Assembly: GCA_002419055.1 (NCBI GenBank) | Contig: DIFI01000006.1 | Span: 166,585 to 230,584 of the forward strand | Direction: 5' to 3' | DNA: 64,000 nt | DNA from: Peptococcaceae bacterium UBA5752 | GTDB lineage: Bacteria > Bacillota > Dehalobacteriia > UBA4068 | Shown: positions 36,234 to 45,199 of the stretch, in pieces | How the letters are laid out: every line of letters starts with the position of its first letter | Position numbering within the stretch: the first letter of the stretch is position 1 | Made by a program: the position numbers and the translations under genes | The notes under the pieces: model-generated | Database searches by the model: none | The model's input: the letters and a program-made list of their open reading frames with translations, nothing else | Told to the model about the DNA's origin: nothing

Positions 36234-36881
36234 TTATTTTTTGGCAAAAAATTCCTTGCTGAGTTGTCTCAATTGATTAACATCCTCTACCGTATAATCG
36301 GAACCGGCTTCTACAAGCTCCTGTTTACTGCAAGCTCCCCATAATACGCCGCAGGCCGCCATATCGGCATTTTTGGCGCAACCGATATCATAGATGCTGT
36401 CGCCGACAAACAAGGCGTTGGAAGACGATGTTGCCAGTTTGCTTAATGCAGCCAACGCCGGACCCGCTTGCGGTTTAGCTCCGACGCCGCTATCGGCAGT
36501 GATCAGGCAATCAAAATAGTCGATTAAACCGTTTTCGGTCAAAGTGCTAATAGTTGAGGGACTTTTCTTGGCAGTCACAATGGCTGTTTTGATGCCATAA
36601 TTTTTCAGCTCAGCCAAATATTCTTGCATACCGACAAACGGTTCTACCTTGATCTGCGACGAGCAGTAATGAAAATGATAAGCAGAAACAAATTTTTCAT
36701 GGCGTTGTTTGCCCAATAGCTCCTCACCGATCTGCACTAAAGGCATACCCACTAATGCTCTGATTTGGTTATCTTCAATGTTGTCTCTACCCACATCCCG
36801 CAAAGCCAATCGGACTATATGGATTATAGATGACAGTGAGTCCATGATCGTTCCATCTAGATCAAATAAGATCGCGCCCAT
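36234..36881 (-). CDS. HAD-superfamily hydrolase (phosphoglycolate phosphatase-like)
   Basis: 215 residues with the HAD motifs: motif I FDLDGTIMDS, motif II VTAKK, the Lys of motif III in GAKPQAGPAL, and motif IV GDSIYDIGCAKNA. The cap domain type matches Gph/PpaX-like phosphatases. Its start lies one base after the larC stop, with the ribosome site inside larC, so translation is coupled. Confidence 0.88.
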   Translation of the reverse strand: MGAILFDLDGTIMDSLSSIIHIVRLALRDVGRDNIEDNQIRALVGMPLVQIGEELLGKQRHEKFVSAYHFHYCSSQIKVEPFVGMQEYLAELKNYGIKTAIVTAKKSPSTISTLTENGLIDYFDCLITADSGVGAKPQAGPALAALSKLATSSSNALFVGDSIYDIGCAKNADMAACGVLWGACSKQELVEAGSDYTVEDVNQLRQLSKEFFAKK

Positions 36882-36882
36882 G

Positions 36883-38025
36883 CTACACCTCCGCTGCTGC
36901 CAGCGCCGCTGCGTAAACTTGTTTGAAGCTTACTTTGTTGCTATCCGCGGCGGCTAGACAATCTTCATATTCGGGAGCAATAGTATTGCCGCTGATGGTA
37001 ACACCAATCTCCCCATAGATAGTCTTAACAGTATCCTTATGACGTGGAGCGATAATCCGCTGTTCCCGGCTGACACGCAATCCAAAAGTTGTTGTATGCT
37101 CAAAGATCAACTGTGCAAATCTGCCTGATTCACCGGTTGGTACTATCAACTGCAACTCCCAAGCAGGACGCCCTTTTTTCATCAGTAACGGTGAATAACT
37201 GATATCAAGCGCTCCGTCGTTAATCGCTTTATCCCACAGCTGTCCCAACAACTCGCCGGAGGCATCATCGATATTAGTACGCAATACATCGACACTCTCA
37301 TCTTTACTATCATCAATCTCGCCGATCATCACCCGTAATATATTGGCCTCAGCCAACTCTTTGGTGCCGGCGCCGGCACCTACAGACAGTAAGCGGAAAC
37401 AAGGAGTTTGCTGCTCGGCGGCAACAGCCTTTAACAATGCCGCTCCAGTTGGTGTAATCAATTCGCCTCTACACCCGGATGGGGCAAGTATCATACCTTT
37501 TAATAATTGTACCACGGCCGGAGCAGGAACCGCAATCCGACCATGCTGGCATTCAACGCTTCCCTCGCTCAAAGGAAGAGCCGAGCAATAGACTTGTTCT
37601 ATCTGCAAGTAATCTAAAGACAGCATCACGCCGCAAATATCCAGTATAGAATCAACCGCGCCTACCTCATGAAAATGAACTTCTCCAATAGAACATCCAT
37701 GTACCTTTGCTTCTGCAGCCGCCAATAATTTAAAAGCAGCTGATGCTAACTCCGACGCCTTTGGTGGAAAATCAGCCGCCTCAATCAACGCTAGAATATC
37801 TGCTAAATTTCTGTGATAATGCTGACGTTCAAAAGACACAACCACATGTTGAGCCGCTAACCCCTGTTTGATTACAGTCTGCTGTTCGATCTGCCAGCTA
37901 TCAAGGTCCAGCTTTTTTAACTGTTCGCGGATTTGGTCCAGCGGTGCGCCGGCATCAATTAATGCTGCCAACAACATATCGCCGCTAATTCCGGTAGGAC
38001 AATCGAGATAAGCAATCTTTTTCAC
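36883..38025 (-). CDS. larC: LarC, nickel pincer cofactor biosynthesis protein
   Basis: 380 residues, full length and in one frame (some species use a ribosomal frameshift between LarC1 and LarC2). Diagnostic: YLDCPTGISGDMLLAAL at the start, HYHRNLADI, VHFHEVGAVDSI, and the later DDASGELLGQLWD. LarC inserts nickel by CTP-dependent cyclometallation to finish the NPN cofactor of lactate racemase-type enzymes. It starts at GTG 38025 with GAGGAG upstream. larA, larB and larE are not in the window. Confidence 0.92.
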   Translation of the reverse strand: MKKIAYLDCPTGISGDMLLAALIDAGAPLDQIREQLKKLDLDSWQIEQQTVIKQGLAAQHVVVSFERQHYHRNLADILALIEAADFPPKASELASAAFKLLAAAEAKVHGCSIGEVHFHEVGAVDSILDICGVMLSLDYLQIEQVYCSALPLSEGSVECQHGRIAVPAPAVVQLLKGMILAPSGCRGELITPTGAALLKAVAAEQQTPCFRLLSVGAGAGTKELAEANILRVMIGEIDDSKDESVDVLRTNIDDASGELLGQLWDKAINDGALDISYSPLLMKKGRPAWELQLIVPTGESGRFAQLIFEHTTTFGLRVSREQRIIAPRHKDTVKTIYGEIGVTISGNTIAPEYEDCLAAADSNKVSFKQVYAAALAAAEV

Positions 38026-38264
38026 TAATCAAATACTCCTCTTTTATTTATCCATACTGCCGCTGAGAGTGCCGTTCATTTCCGCAGCAATATACTTAAC
38101 TGTTTAATTCTTAACAAATTATTCCACGTTGCTGCCACAGCTGCGGTAGTTATGTCTCGCATACTCCGATCCGGCATATGAAGCCATAGATACGCAGACG
38201 AAAATCCGTAAATCCCAAGCTGCGCAATAGCGCCTCGCCGGATGCAACTCTGCAGAGCATCAAT
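38026..38264 (-). ncRNA. Structured 5' leader of the larC operon
   Basis: From the predicted start near 38264 the leader is about 240 bases. On the minus strand ATCCGGC pairs with GCCGGAT, enclosing a GCGC-TATT-GCGC hairpin and a second small hairpin. This branched fold could be a regulatory RNA, but it matches no riboswitch I recognise. A 99-codon frame across this region (38076-38375) runs through the promoter and looks like chance. Confidence 0.35.
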
Positions 38265-38271
38265 ACTTAAT

Positions 38272-38300
38272 ATTGTATCATAAGGAAAGCTTGTTGCCAA
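38272..38300 (-). promoter_or_regulatory. SigA-type promoter of the larC operon
   Basis: Minus strand TTGGCA (38295-38300), 17-base spacer, TACAAT (38272-38277). It would drive larC, the HAD gene, sppA and the lipoprotein gene. Confidence 0.75.
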
Positions 38301-38307
38301 ACAAGGA

Positions 38308-38446
38308 CAGGCAGGCAACGCCAAATTTGCTGGCTCCTTCCCACGGGCTATTCGGTCGGATTTGCTGTTTATCAAATCCGACCGTCGACAACGGATGAAT
38401 AATATCCAGCTCCGTTGTTGCCTGGTTACCGCTTCACTACCGGTAA
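38308..38446. repeat. Nested inverted repeats upstream of the larC promoter
   Basis: Outer arms CAGGCAAC / GTTGCCTG enclose two perfect or near-perfect hairpins: CAACGGA / TCCGTTG, and CGGTCGGATTTG / CAAATCCGACCG. Together they form a three-way-junction shape on either strand. It lies between the terminator of the GerM-like gene and the larC promoter. It could be a small RNA, a MITE-like element or a binding region; I recognise no family. Confidence 0.5.
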
Positions 38447-38448
38447 AA

Positions 38449-38476
38449 AAAGAGCCGCCAAGCGGCTCTTAAAATA
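38449..38476 (-). terminator. Terminator of the GerM-like gene
   Basis: Minus strand GAGCCGC-TT-GGCGGCTC followed by T7, about 50 bases after the stop at 38524. Confidence 0.85.
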
Positions 38477-38523
38477 TATGATTTATTAATCAATAATTAA
38501 AGAACCCCTCAAAATTCAAGCAG

Positions 38524-39528
38524 TTATTCAACAAGATTTACAGGCGTATTATACTTTAGAGGTTGACTGATATCAATACCGCCCGGCAGCGTTTCAATTT
38601 TTTCACCTTCAACTAATATTTGCACAGAACTTACCAACTCAATAGAAGTTACCGTATAATAAATGGAATTTACCAACATTAATTCATTGGCAGAACCACT
38701 ATTATAGTTCAGCAGATCATCCGAAAAATTAAGATAAGCCACGCCGTCCGTTAAAGTTACTCCCAATAGCTTGGTTGCAGACGGTATGGGTGAATGAAGA
38801 GTGTCGCTGAGTGTTTCGCCGTCAATCAACGCCTCTATGGATTTTTTAATTAATATTACCCCTGAATCTTCATTATCATTATCGGATAGCTCGCCATTAG
38901 CAACCATGATAGTTTGCGGTACCAGATACATTGCTTGCGCGTCACTTAGATAATAAACTAATGGTGTACTATCTTCATCACCGGCATCAACAATATTGAC
39001 CAACGGTAATACTAAAGGCTGCGATATATCAACGCCACCGATGCTTTTACAAATAGAGCCATCCACCAGAATTTGTAACGTATACTCATCATTCAGCGGT
39101 AGTACCGTTAAAAGTATGGCATCAATGGCTTGCTGCGCTTGTTCCTCGGATATTTCTTTGATCTCCGATGTAAAATCAACATAAACAACTGAACCGCTGC
39201 TGTAAAGATCAAGCAATTTTGTGCCTTCGGGAATCAAATCAGCTGCAAAACTATTAGGCGCTCCGGTAAGCAGCTTTTCCATGGCTACCTTAGCAACCTC
39301 TTTGGTAGCATTGATTGGGACGTTAAGCGGCAACAAACACTGGCCATCTAAAGTAGCATAATATACAGTTGCCACTGTAGCCTCTGTTTCCTCATTTACC
39401 GGAACTCTCTGCTCTGATACCGGCTCACTGGTCTGGTCATCGGTACAAGCCATCGGAATTAAAGCAATAACCAACAATAATATTAAAAGGTAAATAACCG
39501 GCAGATTTTTTTTTAAAAACTTCTTCAT
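38524..39528 (-). CDS. GerM-like lipoprotein with two GerMN domains
   Basis: 334 residues: lipoprotein signal (lipobox MAC, Cys about residue 28), an acidic linker, then two GerMN domains (about residues 50-175 and 190-325). Each has a pattern of the form LLxGxP...IPxGTKLL, YVDFT/YLNFS and VDISQPL/IDISQPL. GerM is needed for sporulation and germination in Bacillus and locks to SpoIIQ in the engulfment complex, which fits the SpoIIQ-like gene at 7598. A perfect 8-bp inverted repeat lies in its leader. Confidence 0.88.
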   Translation of the reverse strand: MKKFLKKNLPVIYLLILLLVIALIPMACTDDQTSEPVSEQRVPVNEETEATVATVYYATLDGQCLLPLNVPINATKEVAKVAMEKLLTGAPNSFAADLIPEGTKLLDLYSSGSVVYVDFTSEIKEISEEQAQQAIDAILLTVLPLNDEYTLQILVDGSICKSIGGVDISQPLVLPLVNIVDAGDEDSTPLVYYLSDAQAMYLVPQTIMVANGELSDNDNEDSGVILIKKSIEALIDGETLSDTLHSPIPSATKLLGVTLTDGVAYLNFSDDLLNYNSGSANELMLVNSIYYTVTSIELVSSVQILVEGEKIETLPGGIDISQPLKYNTPVNLVE

Positions 39529-39542
39529 TAAAAATCCTTACT

Positions 39543-39563
39543 GCTTTAAAAAACATTTAAAGC
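39543..39563. promoter_or_regulatory. Inverted repeat in the leader of the GerM-like gene
   Basis: GCTTTAAA-AAACA-TTTAAAGC, a perfect 8-bp inverted repeat about 15 bases upstream of the start codon and close to the ribosome site. It could be an operator or a hairpin that masks translation. Confidence 0.45.
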
Positions 39564-39692
39564 AATTTAATCTTCTGTTCTTACAATTCTCAACACCGAA
39601 GTCAAAATCCTTCTTTTTTAGCATACACTAATTTTTCGGGATAATTAACCCATATTAAAGGAAAAAAAATAATTGAAATAGAATGTTAATCG

Positions 39693-39722
39693 TTGGGTAA
39701 AAATAAATTTTTATGATATAAT
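39693..39722 (+). promoter_or_regulatory. SigA-type promoter of the M20 dipeptidase gene
   Basis: TTGGGT (39693-39698), 18-base spacer, TATAAT (39717-39722), about 30 bases before ATG 39755. Confidence 0.7.
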
Positions 39723-39754
39723 ATCTAAGTTATAACAAAGAAAAGAGAAACCCC

Positions 39755-41179
39755 ATGAGCAATACAACGCAGACGTATAATAAACAACGGATAGAAGAAA
39801 TTATTCGCGGCCAATATCCGTTATTGGAACAAAGTTTATTAGAATTCATAGCTATCCCATCTGTTGAGAGTGCAAAAGTAGCCGGTGCTCCATTTGGCGT
39901 GTGCGTCAAAGAAGCAATCGATTATTGCTTAAAATTATCAGCAAAATTTGGCTTTGCGGCAATTGATGGCGAGGGTTATATCGGTTTGGCTGACTGGCAA
40001 GGCAGCGAAGATGGTCAAATAGGTATTTTAAGTCATGTTGACGTAGTACCCGCCGAAGAAAAAGATTGGCAGCATAAGCCATTTGCTCCTGAAATTGACT
40101 CTGGCCGTATTTATGGCCGCGGTGCAATTGATGATAAGGGACCTCTTTTGGCTTGTCTTTTTGCCTGTGCTGCTTTAAAAGAAGCCGGATTTATGCCGCG
40201 TAAAACCATCCGTCAGATATTTGGCGGTAATGAAGAAAGCGGCTTTGGCGATATCAATTACTTCAAAGCAAAATATCCACAGCCAGATTGCGGTTTTTCG
40301 CCTGACGCCAGCTTTCCGGTAATCATAGGCGAAAAGGGCATCATCCACTGGGAACTGTCGAAAGAGTGGCAACCGCAAAACCAAGGTGATCTGATATTAT
40401 TGTCGATCGAAGCCGGAGCAGCCAACAATATTGTTCCAGCTTCTGCTCAAGCAGTATTTATTGCTACCGCCGAAGGGAAGAAGCAAACTAAAGAAATACT
40501 GCGTCAATATCCGGAAAAAGCTAACATCCGTATCAGTGAAAGCAATCAGCAAATTATCATTAATGTCAAGGGCCGTGCCGCCCATGCCTCCACCCCGGAA
40601 AAAGGGCTCAACGCTTTAAGCATTATCTTACGATTTTTATCCTTTCTTGATTTCGCACCGCAAGGATCTAAAACCTATGTGGATCTGTTGGCACAATTAG
40701 TTGGTAATGATGATTTCGGCTGCGGTATGTGGATGGGAACCGCGGATGAATACAGCTATCTGACTGCCGTTCCGGTTCAACTAAAAATTAATCAAACATC
40801 CGGTACTGTTGCTATTGACTTGAGATTTCCTGTCACCCATACCTTAGCATATTACGATAAGCTTACCCACTCAGTTGCTCAAAAATATGATCTTACGGTC
40901 AGTGTGTTCCAAGGCAAAGAGCCGTTACTGGTAACAACAGAATCAACTCCGGCTCGGGAACTTCTAGATGTTTATCGCGCTCATACAGATGATACAATAT
41001 CTCCCTTGGTTATCGGCGGCGGCACTTATGCACGCGCATTTCAAAACTTTGTGGCCTTCGGTCCCGATTTACCCAATGAGCCAAGCCTTGCCCATATGGC
41101 TGATGAATATATAACCCAAGAAAAGTTGTTACGAATAACCGAAATATATGCCAGGGCAATTTATTCTTTGGCGAAGTAA
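39755..41179 (+). CDS. Sapep/PepV-type M20 dipeptidase
   Basis: 474 residues, co-catalytic zinc M20 peptidase. Visible: LSHVDVVPAEEKDW (zinc His and catalytic Asp), GRGAIDDKGPL (bridging Asp), FGGNEESGFGDI (general-base Glu and zinc Glu), SPDASFPVI, and a late GGGTYARAF. Length and motifs match PepV/Sapep rather than short M20 deacylases. It probably hydrolyses dipeptides in the cytosol. A membrane-protein gene follows after 14 bases. Confidence 0.92.
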   Translation: MSNTTQTYNKQRIEEIIRGQYPLLEQSLLEFIAIPSVESAKVAGAPFGVCVKEAIDYCLKLSAKFGFAAIDGEGYIGLADWQGSEDGQIGILSHVDVVPAEEKDWQHKPFAPEIDSGRIYGRGAIDDKGPLLACLFACAALKEAGFMPRKTIRQIFGGNEESGFGDINYFKAKYPQPDCGFSPDASFPVIIGEKGIIHWELSKEWQPQNQGDLILLSIEAGAANNIVPASAQAVFIATAEGKKQTKEILRQYPEKANIRISESNQQIIINVKGRAAHASTPEKGLNALSIILRFLSFLDFAPQGSKTYVDLLAQLVGNDDFGCGMWMGTADEYSYLTAVPVQLKINQTSGTVAIDLRFPVTHTLAYYDKLTHSVAQKYDLTVSVFQGKEPLLVTTESTPARELLDVYRAHTDDTISPLVIGGGTYARAFQNFVAFGPDLPNEPSLAHMADEYITQEKLLRITEIYARAIYSLAK

Positions 41180-41193
41180 AAGGAGTATTACCG

Positions 41194-42036
41194 ATGATGC
41201 GACTAGCAATTTATTTTGGCATTGGTGTTGTAATTTTTATTCTGATGCTGCTATTTTTCAAGAGACTTAGCCACGTTGAAGCATCAGCAGTCAGTAGCGC
41301 GGTCAATACAAAAGCACCCCCGCAGAACGATGATATCGTTATTACTGAAACAGCAATAATTGCTGATCTATCTCTGCCGGTTGATGATCCAATCACAGAG
41401 GATACTTTGCATAATAACGAAGAATCAGCACAAGCTGATATTGATCCGCAATCACAACCGGATGCCATAACGGAGGATCTGCAACCAAACTCGGATCCGG
41501 CAGCAATCGAACCACAGTCGGAACCTGGGAGTATGCAACCAATTACAGATACAACCTCAGCAAATCCGGACACAGAAACAAACGATATTGAACGGTTAAC
41601 TCATACTACGGTATTTGAACTAAATAATAACGATGCAACGATAGTAAAACCGGTTAAGTCAATTACTCAAACCGAAACGGCGGCAGAGATTATTCCCAAT
41701 ATTAACAGTGATCTGCCAAGGAATGAAGAAGAACTGTCCATGATTATAGCCAGTAAAGATGAAACACTGATTAATCTCTACTGCCGCGCTCAAACTATCA
41801 AAGAACGCAACGACATAGTCCGCTTTGCCCACCAAGCACAACTAGCAGATAAAATCTGTGCAATATCAGCAAACGATCAAGAAGCAATAAATACTGTTGA
41901 CAATAATATGGTTTACGCTATCTTAAAAAAGGCAAGAGGTATTGAACAAGAATTACTTAAACCTGAATCTACAGAATCCAAAAATGATCGAAACGGTTTA
42001 GATTTACCAGCAATATCATTTGAAAAAGATAATTAA
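41194..42036 (+). CDS. Membrane-anchored acidic protein of unknown function
   Basis: 280 residues. There is one N-terminal membrane helix (about residues 4-21), a long low-complexity Asp/Glu/Pro/Gln/Thr-rich stretch (about 40-150), and a helical C-terminal part (about 175-260) with conserved-looking Cys and charged residues. No family recognised. The topology suggests an extracytoplasmic or cytoplasmic tether. Its stop overlaps the open frame of the following CBS gene. Confidence 0.65.
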   Translation: MMRLAIYFGIGVVIFILMLLFFKRLSHVEASAVSSAVNTKAPPQNDDIVITETAIIADLSLPVDDPITEDTLHNNEESAQADIDPQSQPDAITEDLQPNSDPAAIEPQSEPGSMQPITDTTSANPDTETNDIERLTHTTVFELNNNDATIVKPVKSITQTETAAEIIPNINSDLPRNEEELSMIIASKDETLINLYCRAQTIKERNDIVRFAHQAQLADKICAISANDQEAINTVDNNMVYAILKKARGIEQELLKPESTESKNDRNGLDLPAISFEKDN

Positions 42037-42061
42037 AAAAACTTTAGGAGATGATAATGTT

Positions 42062-42463
42062 ATGCAGGTTGTCTTTTTCCTTTTACCTAAGGGAGAAACC
42101 ATCTATCTGTCTCTAAATCAAACGCTGAGGCAGGGATTAGAAAAGATGCAACATCATCGTTACTCAGCCGTACCGCTATTGGATGATGATGGACATTACG
42201 TCGGCTCACTAACTGTTGCGGATTTTCTTTGGTATATTAAAGACTCACTCAATATGAATATGGAAAAAATCTCGAAGATTCTCTTACAAGACATACCCCG
42301 ACAACACGACAATCCCCCTGTTTCTGTAAATGCTAATGTTGATGATTTGCTGCAAATGGCCATGGAAGAAAACTTCATACCGGTTGTTGACGATTTAGGT
42401 ATTTTTATCGGCATCGTCAGACGCAGAGAAATAATGGAATATTATCGTACTCATCAAGATTGA
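42062..42463 (+). CDS. Stand-alone CBS-domain pair protein
   Basis: 133 residues with two CBS motifs: LRQGLEKMQHHRYSAVPLLDDDGHYVGSLT and a second ending in FIPVVDDLGIFIGIVRRREIMEYY (each named here by position: about residues 20-60 and 80-130). Such proteins bind adenosine nucleotides. ATG 42062, downstream of TAGGAG, is preferred over the frame start at 42020, which overlaps the preceding gene. Confidence 0.85.
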   Translation: MQVVFFLLPKGETIYLSLNQTLRQGLEKMQHHRYSAVPLLDDDGHYVGSLTVADFLWYIKDSLNMNMEKISKILLQDIPRQHDNPPVSVNANVDDLLQMAMEENFIPVVDDLGIFIGIVRRREIMEYYRTHQD

Positions 42464-42511
42464 TACATTTCCTTAATTAATTTATTCATAAATTCTTAGT
42501 TGGAGGATAAC

Positions 42512-44326
42512 ATGAGCGAAGGTAAAAAAATTCCCGAAAGAGCACAAATAGATGAACAATTCAAATGGCGGGTCGAAGACATTTATGCTAATAATGAAGA
42601 TTGGCATAAAGATTTACAGCTACTACAAACGTTTCTCCCAGAGGTCGAGAAATTTTCTGGACGGCTTGGAGAAAGCGAAGAGGTTTTTCTCGAATGCTTG
42701 GAGCTGCAAAATGAAATTGGTCAGCTAATAGATAGAGTATATCTATATGCCGCCATGCGTCAGGATGAAGACAACACTGTTCCGGTTTATCAGGCGATGC
42801 GTGATAATGCAGAAAGAATCGCCATAGAGCTTTCGGCTGCCTGGTCTTTTTTCTCACCGGAAATATTATCGCTTTCGCCGGAAACCATAGAACAATATCT
42901 TGCTGACCCGCAAATTGAGCTATATAAGAAAATGATTACCGATATTACCCGCAGACGTGAACATACGCTGCCACCGGCCGAAGAAAAGCTCTTAGCCGCC
43001 AGCGGTGATATGGCTGCCTCGTTTGATAACATTTTTACGATGCTCAATAATGCCGACATGGTTTTCCCCGACGTCGCCAACGATAAGGGCGAGCGTGAAC
43101 AGCTGACACATGGCAATTATATCAGTTTTCTCCAAAGTCATGACCGCAGCGTCCGTAAAGGGGCATTTGATGCGTTATACGCAACCTATGCCAAAAGCAC
43201 CAACACCATTGCCGCAGTATTTTCCTCATCGGTCAAAAAAAATATCTTCTATGCCCGTGCCCGTAATTATCAAAATCCGCTTGCCGCATCATTGTTCGAC
43301 GATAATATACAAACTATTGTTTATGACAAGCTGATTGAATCAGTACGCAGCTATCTGCCGTTGTTTCACAAATATCTTGATTTGCGCCGCCGCCTCCTAA
43401 ATTTGGATGAGCTGCATATGTACGATCTCTATGTGCCGGTTATTAACGTTAAAGAAAAAAGCTATAAATACGATGAGGCTAAAAGACTAGTTATTTCCGC
43501 TTGTGAACCGCTGGGACAAGAATATACCGGTATTCTGTCGATGGGATTGGCCAGCGGCTGGGTCGACGTTTACGAAAACAAGGGCAAAACTTCCGGTGCT
43601 TATTCCAGCGGCGTTCATGGAACATCACCTTATATGCTGCTTAATTATCAGGATAATTTGAACGGAGTTTTCACGCTGGCCCATGAAGCGGGGCACTCGA
43701 TGCACAGCTATTACAGCTGGCAGGAACAGCCATATGTTTACTCTTCCTATCGCATCTTTGTCGCAGAAGTCGCCAGCACAGTCAATGAAAACCTGCTGAT
43801 CGATTATATGCTTCACCATTCCGATAACAAAGAAGAAGCAGCAATTATAGTTAATCATTATCTTGAAGAATTCCGCGGTACTGTATTCCGACAAACCATG
43901 TTTGCTGAATTTGAAAAAATTGTCCATGAAGCAGCACAAAACGGTGAAGCACTAACAGCTTCCCGGCTGAATGAAATATATTATCAGCTAAATAAGGACT
44001 ATTTCGGTGATGGAGTAGTTATTGATAAAACAATCGCCGGTGAATGGGCGCGCATTCCTCATTTCTACCGTCCATTCTACGTTTACAAATACGCTACCGG
44101 CTTCTGTGCCGCCTCTGTACTGGCATTATCGGTTATGGATAATGTTGAAACGCGAGCTGAAGCTGCCCGAAAACGCTACATCGAATTTCTCTCCAGCGGC
44201 AGCAGCGCTGATCCTCTTGATTTGCTCAAAAAAGCCGGTGTTGATATGAACACATCTTATCCAATCAGTGCAGCGATGAATATTTTTGAAAACATGGTTA
44301 AACGTCTTGAATTTCTAACTGATTAG
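42512..44326 (+). CDS. pepF: Oligoendopeptidase F (M3 family)
   Basis: 604 residues. The zinc site is HEAGHSMHSYYS (HExxH), with the second Glu ligand in the following FVAEVASTVNE segment; IPHFYRPFYVYKYATG near the C-terminus is typical of PepF. It degrades oligopeptides in the cytosol. ATG 42512 with TGGAGG upstream is chosen over an in-frame ATG at 42500. Confidence 0.95.
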   Translation: MSEGKKIPERAQIDEQFKWRVEDIYANNEDWHKDLQLLQTFLPEVEKFSGRLGESEEVFLECLELQNEIGQLIDRVYLYAAMRQDEDNTVPVYQAMRDNAERIAIELSAAWSFFSPEILSLSPETIEQYLADPQIELYKKMITDITRRREHTLPPAEEKLLAASGDMAASFDNIFTMLNNADMVFPDVANDKGEREQLTHGNYISFLQSHDRSVRKGAFDALYATYAKSTNTIAAVFSSSVKKNIFYARARNYQNPLAASLFDDNIQTIVYDKLIESVRSYLPLFHKYLDLRRRLLNLDELHMYDLYVPVINVKEKSYKYDEAKRLVISACEPLGQEYTGILSMGLASGWVDVYENKGKTSGAYSSGVHGTSPYMLLNYQDNLNGVFTLAHEAGHSMHSYYSWQEQPYVYSSYRIFVAEVASTVNENLLIDYMLHHSDNKEEAAIIVNHYLEEFRGTVFRQTMFAEFEKIVHEAAQNGEALTASRLNEIYYQLNKDYFGDGVVIDKTIAGEWARIPHFYRPFYVYKYATGFCAASVLALSVMDNVETRAEAARKRYIEFLSSGSSADPLDLLKKAGVDMNTSYPISAAMNIFENMVKRLEFLTD

Positions 44327-44348
44327 TATTTAAAAGGAGTTGTCTTAA

Positions 44349-45185
44349 GTGGGAGGAAAAACAGCCTGCGTTGCTTATTTGCAACGCAAAAAAGAAACTG
44401 GAGAAAAAATAGTTGTAGTAACTGCTTACGATTATCCGATTGCTCAATTAGCTGAAAATTGCGGCGTAGATATGCTTTTGGTTGGTGATTCATTAGGCAA
44501 CGTCGTCCTCGGCTATCAAAAAACAATACCTGTAACAATGGAAGATATGCTCCATCATACCCGGCCGGTGGTAAGAGCTGCCCGTAATGCATTGGTGGTT
44601 ACCGATATGCCTTTCGGTTCATATCATGTTTCAATTGATCAGACAATAGCCAACGCTATTATCTTAATCAAAGATGGTGGCGCTGACGCAGTAAAGGTTG
44701 AGGGCGGTTCCGAAATGGCTCCTATAGTTGCCGAAATGACGAAACGCGGCATACCGGTTGTTGCTCATATCGGACTTCTCCCCCAAACAGCGTCTCTCTG
44801 GGAAGGCTATAAAACTCAGGGTAAAGATGAGACTGCTGCCCGCCAGCTGGTCGAAGCAGCACAAGACCTCGAGGAAGCCGGCGCTTTTTGTATCGTATTA
44901 GAATGTATCACCGCCGATGTTGCAAAACTAATCACCGAAAAAATCTCTATTCCCACAATCGGCATCGGCTCAGGATCCGGCTGCGATGGACAGGTATTGG
45001 TGATCTATGATTTATTGGGTTTGTCAACTGGTAAGATACCTAAGTTTGTTCACCAATACGCCAATTTAAACCAGATCATCAGCAACGCTGTCAATCAATA
45101 CGCCGCTGATGTCAGATGCGGCGCTTTTCCTGCCGCAGAAAACTCGTTTCCTATGGACGAAGAGGAAGCTAAAAAGCTATATTAG
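44349..45185 (+). CDS. panB: 3-methyl-2-oxobutanoate hydroxymethyltransferase
   Basis: 278 residues. PanB transfers a hydroxymethyl group from 5,10-methylene-THF to ketoisovalerate, the first committed step to pantothenate. Motifs: VTAYDYPIAQLAE, MLLVGDSLGNVVLGY, GGADAVKVEGG, GIPVVAHIGLLPQ, and IGIGSGSGCDGQVLV. It starts at GTG 44349 with AAAAGGAG upstream, and is followed by panE after 14 bases. Confidence 0.96.
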   Translation: MGGKTACVAYLQRKKETGEKIVVVTAYDYPIAQLAENCGVDMLLVGDSLGNVVLGYQKTIPVTMEDMLHHTRPVVRAARNALVVTDMPFGSYHVSIDQTIANAIILIKDGGADAVKVEGGSEMAPIVAEMTKRGIPVVAHIGLLPQTASLWEGYKTQGKDETAARQLVEAAQDLEEAGAFCIVLECITADVAKLITEKISIPTIGIGSGSGCDGQVLVIYDLLGLSTGKIPKFVHQYANLNQIISNAVNQYAADVRCGAFPAAENSFPMDEEEAKKLY

Positions 45186-45199
45186 ACCAGAGGTGATAT

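Noticed and set aside
38076..38375. 99-codon minus-strand frame upstream of larC
   Set aside because: It runs through a good promoter and inverted repeats, has no ribosome site and no family pattern.
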